DNA of 64,000 nucleotides, from NCBI GenBank assembly GCA_964007475.1, contig CAXFZM010000342.1, forward strand, positions 106,735-170,734, in the 5' to 3' direction. Under the pieces are notes generated by a model. That model had not been told where the DNA came from. It made no database searches and saw only the letters and a list, made by a program, of their open reading frames with translations. The stretch is from Hybos culiciformis. Lineage: Eukaryota > Arthropoda > Insecta > Diptera > Hybotidae. Shown here piece by piece: positions 53,685 through 64,000 of this stretch (position 1 is the first letter of the stretch; each line of letters starts with the position of its first letter). The translations under genes and the position numbers were made by a program.

Positions 53685-53775
53685 ACTTCCTGTCCTCATT
53701 ACCAAATCTATACTTCTTATAAAAGGTATCCCACCTAGTGATTTGGTATCTTTAATAAAAAAAAAAAAAAAAAAA

Positions 53776-54260
53776 GATTAATGGAAAGGCTATGCGACGA
53801 GTTAAAGCCTTTTCGAGTGTCCCGCGGGGCTTCAGGAATTAAACGCAACTTGATCTATGGCTACGTAGGCAAAAGTCTTTTTTTCTTGGACTTCAGTCGC
53901 GTCCTAATTACATTATGAGTAAATAAATAAAAATAAATAAAAACGAAAATAATAATGATCAATTGAACATACGGTTAATTTATCAGAACTTAAATGGAAA
54001 ATCTTGTAAAGATAAATGGAAAATCAAATGGAAAATCTTTTAAGGATTAATTAATTAAGGTAAAATAATAAAAAAAATTTCACATAAATAAAATAAAAAT
54101 ATTTTTTTTTCAATTAATAAGAATAAATAAATATATTTTTATTCAATTAATGCATTATAATTATTAATAACATAATAAACAATCATACAATATATATCTC
54201 AAAATATTACTTCAAGTTGTTTGCACACATAAAAATTTGACAGGAAACCGAATCCACTCT
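53776..54260. other. Unassigned sequence
   Basis: The first 130 bp (for example CCCGCGGGGCTTCAGGAATT) are less AT-rich than the rest and match nothing else in the window. I see no gene. Confidence 0.4.
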
Positions 54261-54625
54261 CTAAACAAAACGATTCGTTTTCGATTCGAAATCGATGAAT
54301 GCGTTTCATACAACACATCATTTAGGAATCTTTAATGCGAATTGTTTATGAATCGCAAACGATTTACCAATCACATGATAATTAGAATCTTAAACGATGT
54401 ATTGCTTATGTATAGTGGTAGTTCATTTCTAGACCGTTTTAATGATTCGTTTATGAATCGTTTTTAATGAAACGTTTATGAATCATTTTTAACAAATCGT
54501 TTATGAATTGTTTTTAATGCATTGTTTAAGAATCGTTTTTGATGAATCGTTTATGAATTATTTTTAACAAATCGTTTAAGAATTGTTTTAATGAAACGTT
54601 TACGAATTGTTTTTAATTATTATGA
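54260..54625. repeat. Tandem repeat of about 30 bp (AATCGTTTATGAATCG)
   Basis: ACGTTTATGAATCATTTTTA, ATCGTTTATGAATTGTTTTT and variants recur about ten times from 54420; the flank upstream (ACGATTCGTTTTCGATTCGA) contains the same words inverted. Confidence 0.7.
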
Positions 54626-54961
54626 CTCTGTTTTTAAAAAAATAAAAAATAAATAAAAGAAATGTTAACGTGTATATATTATGTTTTTATATTAAAAAAA
54701 ATATCTTATACATTGAAATCACTAGCTTGGATATCACAATTTGATTTTGTACATAAAAAGAAATACTATACTAGGTATAACTATTCTAAACGCAGAAATT
54801 TAGGTCTAGGTATCTTCTATTTAAGTATCACCAAAAATATTATTAATTCCTCTAAACACTTCATAATATTTTTTAAAGTTCATTATTATTTTTATTTAAT
54901 AAAATGATTTTTTTTTTTTTTTTTCAAAAAATATAAATGATATAAATTTTTTATGAAATTT

Positions 54962-55252
54962 TTTTTACTTTTTATGATTTAACTGCGAATCTTAATTGAA
55001 TCGTTTTGAGGCCGTTAAAACGTAGAGTAGTGACATTTCATTTTCATTCTTCGTTTTTAAATCGTTTTCGAATCGTCTTAGAGTACATACATTTTTTACT
55101 TTTTATGACTTAACCGCGAATCGTAATTGAATCGTTTTGAGACCGATAAAACGTAGTGTTCATACTATATAAGAATTATATGTGTATTAGTGACACTTCA
55201 TTTTCATTCTTCATTTTTAAATCGTTTTCGAATCGTCTTAGGCGTACATCGT
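54962..55252. repeat. Tandem duplication of about 130 bp with TGAATCGTTTTGAG
   Basis: ACTTTTTATGATTTAACTGC ... AATTGAATCGTTTTGAGGCC ... AATCGTTTTCGAATCGTCTT occurs at 54968 and again from 55098 (there with a 25-bp insertion). The AATCGTTTTCGAATCG words link it to the array at 54260. Confidence 0.65.
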
Positions 55253-55329
55253 TCAAATGTTTAGAGGGCAATTTTAATTTTATATATTTTAAATAAACTT
55301 TTTTATAACAAAAAACTATAAACAATTAA

Positions 55330-56545
55330 TCTATATATGTAAAACCGAAGTTGTATGTTTGTCTGTTTGTATGTTTTTATGTTTGTCTGTTTGTCTGTTC
55401 CGAATAGGCTCCTAAACCGCTCAACCGATCGTTTTCAAACTTACACCATGTCTTTGCGTCAGATCGGGGTCGTTATAGGCTATTTTAAAATTTGATTGGC
55501 CTCCTACCCAGGGACCTCCGCCGGGGGCGGACTTCAAAAGTTCGTCCGATTTCATTCAAAAAAAGTACGTAAAAAGAGGAAGTGATTACACACAAATTCC
55601 GTAACAAAAAATTTGTTGACCTCCTACCCAGGGACCTCCAATTGCGGCGGATTTTAAAAGTTCGACCGATTTCATTCAAATTTGGTATGTAAAAAGAAGA
55701 CTTGATTATACACAAATTCCGTAACAAAAAAGTTATTGACCTCCGACCCAGGGACCTCCTACCCAAACTCCTGGGGGCGGACTTTAAAAGTTCGTCAGAT
55801 TCCATTTAAATTTGGTATGTAAAAAGAAGAACCGTTTACACACAAATTTCATAAATTTCATAACAAAAATTTTTTTGTCCTCCTACCCAGCGACCTGCCA
55901 TGGGGCCGGACTTGAAAAGTTCGTCCGATTTCATTCAAATTTGGTAAAGAAGAACTGATTACACACAAATTTCTTAACCAAAAATTTAGTGACCTCCTAG
56001 GGGAGGACTTCAAAAGTTTGTCCGATTTCATTTAAATTTGGTACATAATAATGATTAAACACACGAATTTCGTAACGTTTTAGGGGGCCTCTTCGAATAT
56101 ATAGAAATCAATTTCTTTATTACTAATAACTACAAAATATTAAAAACTAAACCACTCAACCGATCGTTTCGAAAATTACACCGTCTCTTTGTCTTGGAGT
56201 CGTTTTAGGCTATTTTAAAATTAGAATAGCACCCTACCCAGAAACCCCTCCCGGGGAGGACTGCCAAAGTTCTTCCAATTTCATTCAAATTGGATTCATA
56301 AAAAGAGGAAATGGTTAAAACACAAATTGGGTTTGGTTCGGAAACCTGTTTAAGGGAAGGATATCATTCGATTTCATACAATTTAAGTGTTGAATAAGTA
56401 GAACTGATAAATATTAATTCTTCTTAGATATTTTCCAAAATTTATATAATAATAGCTCCTATAATTGTTCATCAATCTGACAACAAAAATTTCACTTAAA
56501 ACGTGTGTTCCACAACAACGTGTATGCGGGTACAGCTAGTTATCT
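55330..56545 (+). repeat. CTAG-ended interspersed repeat with internal 120-bp array
   Basis: Starts near TATATATGTAAAACCGAAG with TTTGTCTGTTTGTCTGTTCC, continues with GCTCAACCGATCG and TTACACCATGTCTTTG, and ends CGGGTACAGCTAG before T (about 56543). The shorter relatives are in the arms at 41.9 and 49.6 kb. The interior has five units of about 120 bp with GACCTCCTACCCAGGGACCT, AAAAGTTCGTCCGATTTCAT and CACACAAATT. The CTAG|T end could be that of a Helitron-like element. Confidence 0.6.
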
Positions 56546-56621
56546 ATAAAGATAAACATGATTTATTAGAATGATACATAACAACTCAATTTTAACATAT
56601 CAAATTGATTGTAGTGTTATA

Positions 56622-56695
56622 TTTTTAGAAATAATATCAGAACCGATAATGTTGTTTGATTCTTCCATTATCGGTTCTGATATTATTTCTAAAAA
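56622..56695. repeat. Perfect 30-bp inverted repeat with 14-bp loop
   Basis: The arm 56622-56651 (TTTTTAGAAATAATATCAG, then AACCGATAATG) pairs exactly with 56666-56695; the loop is TTGTTTGATTCTTC. It may be the core of a small MITE or a hairpin precursor; flanks show no obvious target duplication. Confidence 0.8.
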
Positions 56696-57595
56696 ATGCA
56701 CACTGATTCATCATAACAACTATGTTTAGTTTATTTTCCTCTTTTTTTTAAGATACTGAGAAAAAAAGTTCTATGAAGAATTTGGGATTGGTTATTAATC
56801 GTGATACAGATAAAATAATAAATTCAGGAACAAAAAGAGAATCGTATAAAATACTAAATTTTGAATTATTTCAGCAAAATTTAAGTTTAAGATCAGAAGC
56901 TACAGAATTAATAAAATTATTTTTGAAGAACGGGCATTTTTTTTTTTCCAAAAACGTGAATTACTTGTCGAGGATTTGGAAAAAATGCGAAAAAAATGTG
57001 ATACATTTAAAAAACAAATGATGAATTTTCAAAAAAAAAACATGATAATGAATTTCTTAAAGTAATATTTCCCGAAACTAAGTAGCTTAACTAGCTTAAC
57101 AAGTAAAAATGCAACACTAATTTGGCGAATGTCCAGGAGACGAACAAAAGAATATAAGAGCCGCAGGGCCAGTAGTATATTCACCAAGAAAAACATTACA
57201 ACAAAGACGCAGTAAGTTATTTTTAACATAATTAATTAGTACCTACCTAGGTACCTGTTAAATAAGATATTTGGTTGAAGTGCATTTTATGGAGCGGGTC
57301 GAAAACGAAAAAAAAAATAGCTAAATCTATTGGCTAAAGCTTGGTGAAGGGATACAGGGTGGATAGGTACCTAATTACCAAAACAATGTTTTCGAAAAAA
57401 TAATAAAGTACCTACCTACCTAACTAGGTATACCTACCTAGTATGTTTAAATTTTCTGTTTTCATTTATACTAGTTTTACCACATTGAAAAAAAAAACAA
57501 CATATTCCCCAATTACGAATAAAATAATGGTGGATTTTAATTGTCTCCGAACAAATCATAAAAATTTTCTTACATGTTTGTTTTTTTTTTTTTTT
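56696..57595. other. AT-rich stretch, nothing recognised
   Basis: Only short frames with no domain. CTACCTACCTAACTAGGTAT words near 57412-57440 form a small low-complexity patch. Confidence 0.5.
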
Positions 57596-57599
57596 TTTG

Positions 57600-57852
57600 C
57601 TGTACTTCCGAATAGGGGGCGTGAGCTTTCGGGATGACGTCATCACCAAGAGGTACTATCGGCCGTGGGGACTCAGGATATGTATGTCATTGTGCCCGCA
57701 AATGCCATCTAGTGGCCGAAAAACGCAGCTGGAGCCGCAAATACCACTGACCAACCGCCCGCCCGCTGCCCTGCTGCCCCCCCTCCTCTTTTGCTTAGAA
57801 CACAATATTCGCGGTTATGTCAGTTCACCTTCATTTTTTACGGCCAACATTC
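57600..57852. repeat. GC-richer repeat containing GACGTCATCACCAAGAGG, copy 2
   Basis: GGGATGACGTCATCACCAAG, AGGTACTATCGGCCGTGGGG and ACTCAGGATATGTATGTCAT match 43618-43690; a GC-rich tail (GACCAACCGCCCGCCCGCTG) follows. It is the target of the MITE at 57861. Confidence 0.55.
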
Positions 57853-58151
57853 GTTTTTACCAGGGTATGTAAAATATCCCTCCTGAATTTTTCAATTTCA
57901 TTCTTTTTCCTTCCCTGAAATTTAATTTCGGAGATTTATTTTTTTCATCTTTTTCAAAAATAGTTCTCCGGAAATTTATTTCCTTTTAAAAATACTTTTC
58001 AGGAGTTCTATTTTGTTCTCTCAGAATAAAAAAAAAATATTCAGAATTCTATAATTCTTTTTGGAAAAAAAAAGAAACAATCAGAAAAATATTTTTTTCT
58101 TCCTTTTCTGAAAAGAAGGAGATAATTTTTTTGTTTTATTAGCAGCATAGT

Positions 58152-61100
58152 CAGTGATGCCAGGTAAAAAAAAAAAATATCTGGAAAATTTACCAAAAAA
58201 TATCTTGAAATCAAGATTTAAAAAAAAAAAAAATCTTGACGATTTTCAATATCTTAATTTCAAGATTTTCAAATAAAAAATCTTAATTTTTTTTCTTTTT
58301 ATTTTTATTAAAACCAAAAAATTAATACAAAATCCCTTCTTGGGCTTATATAATTAAAAAAATATTACAAATTTTAGTATAATCACATTTTCAGTTACAT
58401 ATATATTTGATATATATTTGATTTTAAATCTAAATAAAAATAATAAGCTTGTACTTGAAAAAGTTTGAAATGTTTAATAAAAATCATAATTATTCTTCCC
58501 TATCTAAAGCGTACATTTCATTATTGAAATATTTTAAAAACTTCATGTCTTCTTGCATATTGTAACAATTTACATGCCTAATTTTCAAATAATCTTTGGA
58601 ATAAATTATAGCACTAAGTGTATCGTTATTTAATATATTTCTAGTTTTTGTTTTATTTAAATTTATTATTGAAAAAATTCTTACTACATTTGCTGTTGAT
58701 ACTGGAATAGTTAAAATAGCCCAAACAAACTCTTTTAAAATAGGGAAGCAAAGTGATTGATCACTCCGTTTTAAGTTTAAAATTGTTCTCCAAAATTCTT
58801 CGATATTAGTCTGCGATGTGAGATCATAATTTGTAAAATTTACTTGACGTAGTTCTCTCCATTCTCTATCATGATTTTGCAAATTCGTAACATTTACTGA
58901 GGAAAAAAGTTTAGGCAACTTTGCTAAGGATACATTTTTTTTTTCAAGAACAGCTTTTGGAGATATCATTTCTACGCATTCGAAAACTTCATTTTTAAAA
59001 TTGAATCTTTTAAGTATTTGGTTGCATAAAACAACATAAAATTTTATACAATGGTCTTTGAACTTGAATACTTCGATATTATTTGAATAATTTTCTAATA
59101 GAAATGCCCCATCAGCTCCAAAATAAAAATTTTCAATTGATTTAATTAAATTTGAATTTAAACTTATTTCATTTGTATATTTGAAGTCAAATTGATCAAT
59201 ATTTAAAAAATAATCAAATAAAGTCGATAATTGTCTTTGAACTTCTTGGTGTAAAACATGGATTTGAGGAGATTCACTTTGGAATAATCTATTTAGTCTA
59301 TTCAAATCAGTTAATATAAATTTTAAAAAAGTTAGGTACAATTCAAAGACCGGATTATGTAAAGTTTTCAAAAGTTTTTTAGTTGATTCAAATATTTCAA
59401 CATCTTCGTGTATAAAAAATAATTTTAGAGCATCCAAGTTTTCCAAAATTTTTACAACGGCTGCTTCAAGCGACAACCATCTAGTTTGGCAAGGATGTAA
59501 AAGTTTTACCGGTTTAATATCAAGTAAATTTTGAATTTTAGCATACAAATCAATTCTTTTTGGACTATTTTGAATAAAATTATAAATTTCTCTAACTGAA
59601 GTTTCTAAAAAGTCAGGTAATTCGGCACATGCTTTATTTGCACAAAGTGCGAAGGAATGGCAAACACATTTGAAAATAACTAAATGTGGACAGTCTTGTT
59701 TTAATAATGTAGCTACAGATCTATTCGAACCGGTCATATCATTTGCGCCATCAGCAGCAAATCCAATTAAATATTTTTTATAATTTATTTTATATTTTAC
59801 AAAAAAATCAACAATTATTTGATAAATTCCTATTGCATCACAATTATGAACTACTTTTAAAGCTAAAAATAAATCTTGAATTCTCTCATCAATTTCGACT
59901 CTTATCACCATGCTAATTAATTTTGTTGTTGAAATGTCAGTACTTTCATCAGCACAGATGGAAAAATATTTTGTTGAAATTATATTAATTATGTTTTCCA
60001 ACTGGGATTTGCCCAAAACACTTTTTACGATAGCAGTGGTTTTTGATCTACCACAAGTAATACTTTGGGCAATTTTAGAATCGGGAAATATGTGTTTTAA
60101 TAATGGCACCAAGTGGTCCATAGATGTAAATGGTAGATTGTGCTCGGCACAGGAAGTTGACAATTTATATTCGGCAAAAGTTGTTTTATACACAGATCCA
60201 TTAATGTATTCTTTGCTACCGACATGTAGTTGTATTGCTTTCGCATTTCCAATATGTTTTTTTGTTTTGGAATGAAAAATTAAATCTTTTTTACCTCCTA
60301 CAGCTTTTAAATCTATGTTGCAGATTTTGCAGTGAGGTATTCCATTGTCCTTCCTTAATAACCAATCAGCAAGCTCTTCGTCATGTTCCCATTTATAGCT
60401 GAAACTGTTTTGTCTCTTCTTAAGAGGCTAAAATAAATGAAACATGAAATTAAACAACTGTGAATAATATTTATTTTTATTATAAATTAATTTCAATTAA
60501 AATGAGAATGGATGAATGAAAAATAATTAAAAAAGTAGGTAATCTAAAAAGGAAAATAACATTGCAACGGATTAATTTGTAAGTTCTTTCTACATAAGAA
60601 AAAGTATTTATTTTTTTAATATACCTACCCAATTATAAAAGCATTTAATTAAACCAAAGTTTTTAAAAAATATAAATGTATTTTAAAAATCACCGAAAAT
60701 TTATAGAAATATTTTTTTCTTTATTTTCTACTTTAAAATTAATTTAATAATACCTACTAACGTATTATAAGTCGAACTGAAAAAATGCTGCAAACAAAAA
60801 ACTTACCTCATTGATAATTTTTTCTCGATCAATTTCAATAGTTTTATTTTGCAGTTCCAATTCACGTGTTCTGCCTTTATTGCTGGTGGTGGGGGAATTT
60901 AAAGTTGAGAAATCTGTGAATATCGGAAAGGAAATAAGTAATTTTAACTAATAATTCATTCATTTTATTAAACTCACCTTTATTTTTATTTACTACTTCG
61001 AAATATTTTTTCATTTTTTTTTTGTAAATGAATTAATGAAATAAATTAAATCAACTTTTCTTACTTCTACTTGTAATTTTTTGACATTAGAAATTAGCTT

Positions 61101-61440
61101 AGCGCGAAAATATACTTAAGCCATCGACATGTCAGTCAAATAATCACATGATTCTGCGCAACGGCGTTGATGGCACATTAACAGTGGATTTCAAAATCAC
61201 AACTTTAAAAAAAAAGATCCACTATTCATTGCCTCAAATATTCTTTAAAATTAGAATTTTGAAATTTTTTTATCAATATTGAAAACAAAAATCTTGATTT
61301 GCTTTTAAATGTCTTGAATTCCAAGGTTTTTTATAAAGGAAATGGAAAATCGATCAAAAATCTTGATTTGAAGATTTTTACTAAAAATTGGGGCAAAAAA
61401 TCTTGAAAATCAAGAAAAATCTTGACATCTGGCATCACTG
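58152..61440 (-). mobile_element. hAT transposon, structurally complete (3.29 kb)
   Basis: The 12-bp terminal repeats CAGTGATGCCAG are perfect at both ends, followed by AAGATTTTT/TTTCAAGAT subterminal words. The 8-bp duplication AGCATAGT lies directly outside (58144-58151 and 61441-61448). The interior holds a single three-exon transposase gene on the minus strand without a stop or shift. The perfect ends and open gene imply recent activity. Confidence 0.95.
58490..61014 (-). CDS. hAT transposase with BED-like zinc finger, three exons, 693 aa
   Basis: Exons on the minus strand: 61014-60978 (from ATG), 60913-60807 and 60427-58490. Introns (64 and 379 nt) have GTGAGT/CACAG and GTAAGT/TTTAG junctions, and the reading frame is kept across both. 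Residues about 79-106 form a C-x2-C-x15-H-x5-H finger (HCKICNIDL to KKHIG). Catalytic blocks: ICADESTD (Asp about 208) and GFAADGANDMTG (Asp about 274), with FKCVCHSFALCANKAC after it. The C-terminal dimerisation block has LTIPVSTANVVRIFS near 617-634: where the family has VERxFS, this reads VVRIFS, so the Glu corresponding to Hermes E572 is Val (codon 58682-58684). The protein would bind element ends and cut them; with this change it may be catalytically dead. The longest single-exon frame (from 60193) starts at a GTG and is not the true start. Confidence 0.92.
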
Positions 61441-61855
61441 AGCATAGTATACAGAAAAAAAATTGTATGTTGCAATGTTGTATGTGTACACCGTTTTAAT
61501 TTTTTTTTTTGAATTTTTGTTTACTTTACTACTTGTTTTTTTTTAATTTTTTTAGAGAAGGAAAAAAAATCAAAAAGAGAATAGTCTTCTTTGAAGAAAA
61601 AAGAAGGATATTATTTCTCTCCTAAATATATTTCTTTTTGAAAGTTTCTTTTAATGAGGGATTTATAAATTATTTAGGGAAATTTTTCTTTAGAAGAAGA
61701 GAAAAATAAAAAAAAAGAGGAGAAAAATAAAAACTGAAAAAATCAGATGATGATATTTTTCTGATTGAAATAAAAATACTTTTCTGTAATTTTTTTTTTC
61801 CTTCGGAAAAGAATTCTATTCCGATAGAAAACATACTCTGGTTTTTACTCACATA

Positions 61856-62080
61856 CGATAAATAGTGTCGTTTTAAATATGACATTATTCATACGATCAA
61901 AAAACGACTTTATTCATGTAGAAATAATGTCGTTTAGAAGCGACATTATTTATACGAAAAAAAACGACTTTATTCATATATAAATTATGACGTGCCTGAA
62001 AGCGACATAATTCATTTGTATGGTAGGAATAATGTCGTTTTTTCGTATAAATTATGTCCGTAAAAATTATTTCGGGACCC
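61856..62080. repeat. Inverted-motif array AATAATGTCGTTT
   Basis: Words AATAATGTCGTTT and AAACGACTTTATTCAT/CGACATTATT alternate at least eight times, including AATAATGTCG-TTTAGAAG-CGACATTATT as a perfect hairpin at 61924-61951. It directly follows the TSD of the hAT-like MITE. Confidence 0.75.
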
Positions 62081-63800
62081 CAGCGGAAATATCTTCGTCA
62101 AGAAGTATAGTTTCTTAAAACAAACTGCACCTGTAACAATCAATGCCATCACTAAATATCCCAAGCTTATGCTCAGAAGTATTTAAGTTATTACAAGAAG
62201 AAACATGGAGAACATCAGCAAGGCTTTACATGCAATTTTGTTAACTTTCCTCTTTTTTTTTTAATTAAGACAAATTTGTAATGCAGACTTTTATTTTCTA
62301 TTAGAAATATAATATTGTTTATTGCGATAATAACTGATAAGGCAGCAGCTAATTTTTCGTGGTTCGGTCATCATGGCAATATACCTGCATTCCTTTACTG
62401 CAATGAATATAATTAAAGGTAAAGTTAAATGTCGAACATTATTCATGATTGATTGAATGTGAGGATGACGGATATTATTACATATCATCAAAAATGGTTC
62501 CAGTATGCAAAGGACAGACAACGAAAAAAATTTAAATCATCCACAGAAAAATTTTAAGTTCAACTGAAATTATTTAATTTTAAGAAGGCCGAATTTTTCA
62601 AATTTATAATTTTTTCATATAATTTTAAAAAATTTAATGTAACTAACTGATGTACGATACAAACTTCCCCTAAGAAAAGCGGTTCGAATGCGTATCGGAT
62701 TTGAAGTTCATAGCTCATAATATACTGCGTAAGCGTACCGATTTAACGAAAAAAATTTCAGGTTTAAAGAACTTAAGAATTGGAACTTAAGTGACATTCA
62801 ATGAATGAAAGACACAAACTGAATGTACTGAATTTGTACATTCAGTAATTATATTTTTTTACTTTTTATTCTGTTCCTGTTAGATAATATTTCTTAATAA
62901 ATTTTATATTTTAAATAAATATTTCTAAATTAGACTATAATGAATATTAAATTATTAAATAATTATATAATATGAACCAAAAATTATTATTAACTAATTT
63001 TTTGAATTTAAATATTCGAGATAAAGAATAGAAATAAATACAATTATTAAGAAATCATATACTCCTATTAAATATTAATTTAAAAAAAAAATTAATAGTA
63101 TGGTATAAATATTTCTATGGTATATTAAAAATTCAATAAAAAAAATACTTAAAATTTAAAATGAATTTTAAAAGGTAAAAACCACACCCGAATTAAAAGT
63201 TTTATTTTTATAATATTTCTGTTTAAAAAAAAAGATTTTCATAAAATTGTGAAAATAATAAATAAAAAAAAACTTATAAAAATGAAATCAGTTCATAAAA
63301 TCTTTTGGTTATTTAAGAATAGCTTTTACAAAAATAAATAAATAAAATTGTCATAACGATCAAGTCATGAAGTAAATTCTATGAATTTTAATTTTTAGAA
63401 AAAAATAATACATAGTAATTACACATAAGCTAGAATGGTATTGATCGTATAGCAAAGAATATTTTGTTTAAATTTATTGTATATTTATATATAGTCTCTT
63501 TCTGTTAAGATTAAATAAATTGCAAAAATTTAAATAAAATTGGATCACATTAAGATTATTTATGATTAGTTTATTTTTTTAAAATTAAATCAGTTTGCAA
63601 TAGAATAAATAAATAAACATCAAAACTTTGCTACTGATTTCCGCAGTCCTTAATTTGATTCATTTATTGCACTTAACTTTATTATGCTATAATAACAATA
63701 ATTACGTTTTTAACTTTCAAAAAGATACTAAAAAGCCCTGTTTTGAATAAAATGAGAATAATAGTTTATATTTCTATATACGTATTAAGCACTGCAATAA
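62081..63800. other. AT-rich stretch without recognised features
   Basis: A 76-codon frame at 62291-62521 (minus) has no recognisable domain. A palindrome-like word (TGAATGTACTGAATTTGTAC, 62820-62840) is too short to interpret. I see no gene or repeat boundary. Confidence 0.55.
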
Positions 63801-63807
63801 TCGGCGC

Positions 63808-64000
63808 CACGAATTAGGACCTAATGAACTAGAACCTAAAAGCAAGAAATGAACTAGGACCTAAAAAAAAATAAAAAAATTCTTTAAATGAACTAGGACC
63901 TAAAAAAAAATGAACCAGAACCTAAAAAAAATGAACTAGAACATAAAAGCGAAATGAACTAGGACCTAAAAATTTAAATTTTTTTTTTTTAGGTCGTAGT
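63808..64000. repeat. Array of ATGAACTAGGACCTAAAA, running off the window
   Basis: At least six units of GAACTAGGACCTAAAA or close variants (GAACTAGAACCTAAAA, GAACCAGAACCTAAAA) with variable spacers, then TTTTTTTAGGTCGTAGT in inverted orientation at the very end. It therefore seems to be another inverted-motif array, cut by the window end. Confidence 0.75.

Larger units (their letters stand above)
50880..53775 (+). mobile_element. Jockey-type non-LTR retrotransposon, internally deleted
   Basis: Plus-strand endonuclease and reverse transcriptase pieces, a short 3' region and an A tail (53757-53775). The endonuclease is interrupted by the element at 51275-51752, and about 0.6-0.7 kb between endonuclease and the first catalytic reverse transcriptase block is missing around 52507-52533. 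The 5' end and target duplication are not determined. Confidence 0.88.
57861..61840. mobile_element. hAT-like MITE (0.68 kb) split by an intact hAT element
   Basis: The ends CAGGGTATGT and, inverted, CAGAGTATGT lie next to an 8-bp direct repeat GTTTTTAC (57853-57860 and 61841-61848). When the inner element (58152-61440) and one copy of its TSD are discounted about 683 bp remain, rich in CTTTTTCCTT/GGAAAAAG words and without coding capacity. Confidence 0.8.

Noticed and set aside
54662..54907. 81-residue plus-strand frame
   Set aside because: AT-rich low-complexity frame between two repeat arrays with no domain.
55485..55805. Minus-strand frame with LGRRS repeats
   Set aside because: It reads through the 120-bp units of the CTAG-ended repeat and has no start or family match.
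59910..60275. 121-residue plus-strand frame
   Set aside because: It is antisense to the hAT transposase exon 3.

Overview
This is a strongly AT-rich eukaryotic window, most likely from an insect or other arthropod. The reasons are the families present: BEL/Pao, Ty3/gypsy, CR1/Jockey-type non-LTR elements, hAT and Mutator-like DNA transposons, TA-target MITEs and tRNA-derived short repeats. I found no host gene, rRNA, intact tRNA or CRISPR array. Almost all coding potential belongs to mobile elements, usually nested, and most copies are broken.

Layout. 0-6.2 kb: AT-rich sequence with diverged repeats, a 1.5 kb 12-bp minisatellite and a MITE. 6.2-12.4 kb: a gypsy integrase fragment (minus strand) split by a hAT-type element with an 8-bp target duplication (TSD), itself filled by a CR1-like retrotransposon. 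12.4-14.3 kb: tandem copies of a chimeric repeat (R) carrying a gypsy RNase H piece, then a BEL tail. 14.3-21.8 kb: a decayed hAT transposase gene (TTF/ZMYM type) split by a second hAT element, plus tRNA-like repeats. 22-26.8 kb: a decayed BEL/Pao element. 27-31.4 kb: more R repeats split by a non-LTR element.

31.43-50.56 kb: the most interesting region. A 9-bp direct repeat (GTGTACGCG) brackets a structure with inverted arms of about 1.2 kb. Each arm carries a 15-bp minisatellite; Mutator-like transposase remnants and a smaller palindrome lie inside. I read it as a giant foldback-like Mutator element. Its left arm was later split by a nearly complete gypsy element (226-bp LTRs differing at two positions, 5-bp TSD), whose integrase was in turn split by a 2.1 kb TIR element with a 3-bp TSD.

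50.7-53.8 kb: a Jockey-type element split by a 478-bp inverted-array element with an 11-bp TSD. 54-57.9 kb: several repeat arrays. 57.86-61.85 kb: a 0.68 kb hAT-like MITE containing an almost perfect 3.29 kb hAT element, with an uninterrupted three-exon transposase (693 aa), 12-bp TIRs and an 8-bp TSD, although the expected third catalytic Glu reads Val. 61.85-64 kb: short-motif inverted arrays in otherwise plain AT-rich DNA.

A recurring theme is arrays of a short motif in alternating orientation, with a different motif at each site (43.4, 43.8, 47.5, 51.5, 61.9 and 63.9 kb). I do not recognise these as a named family.
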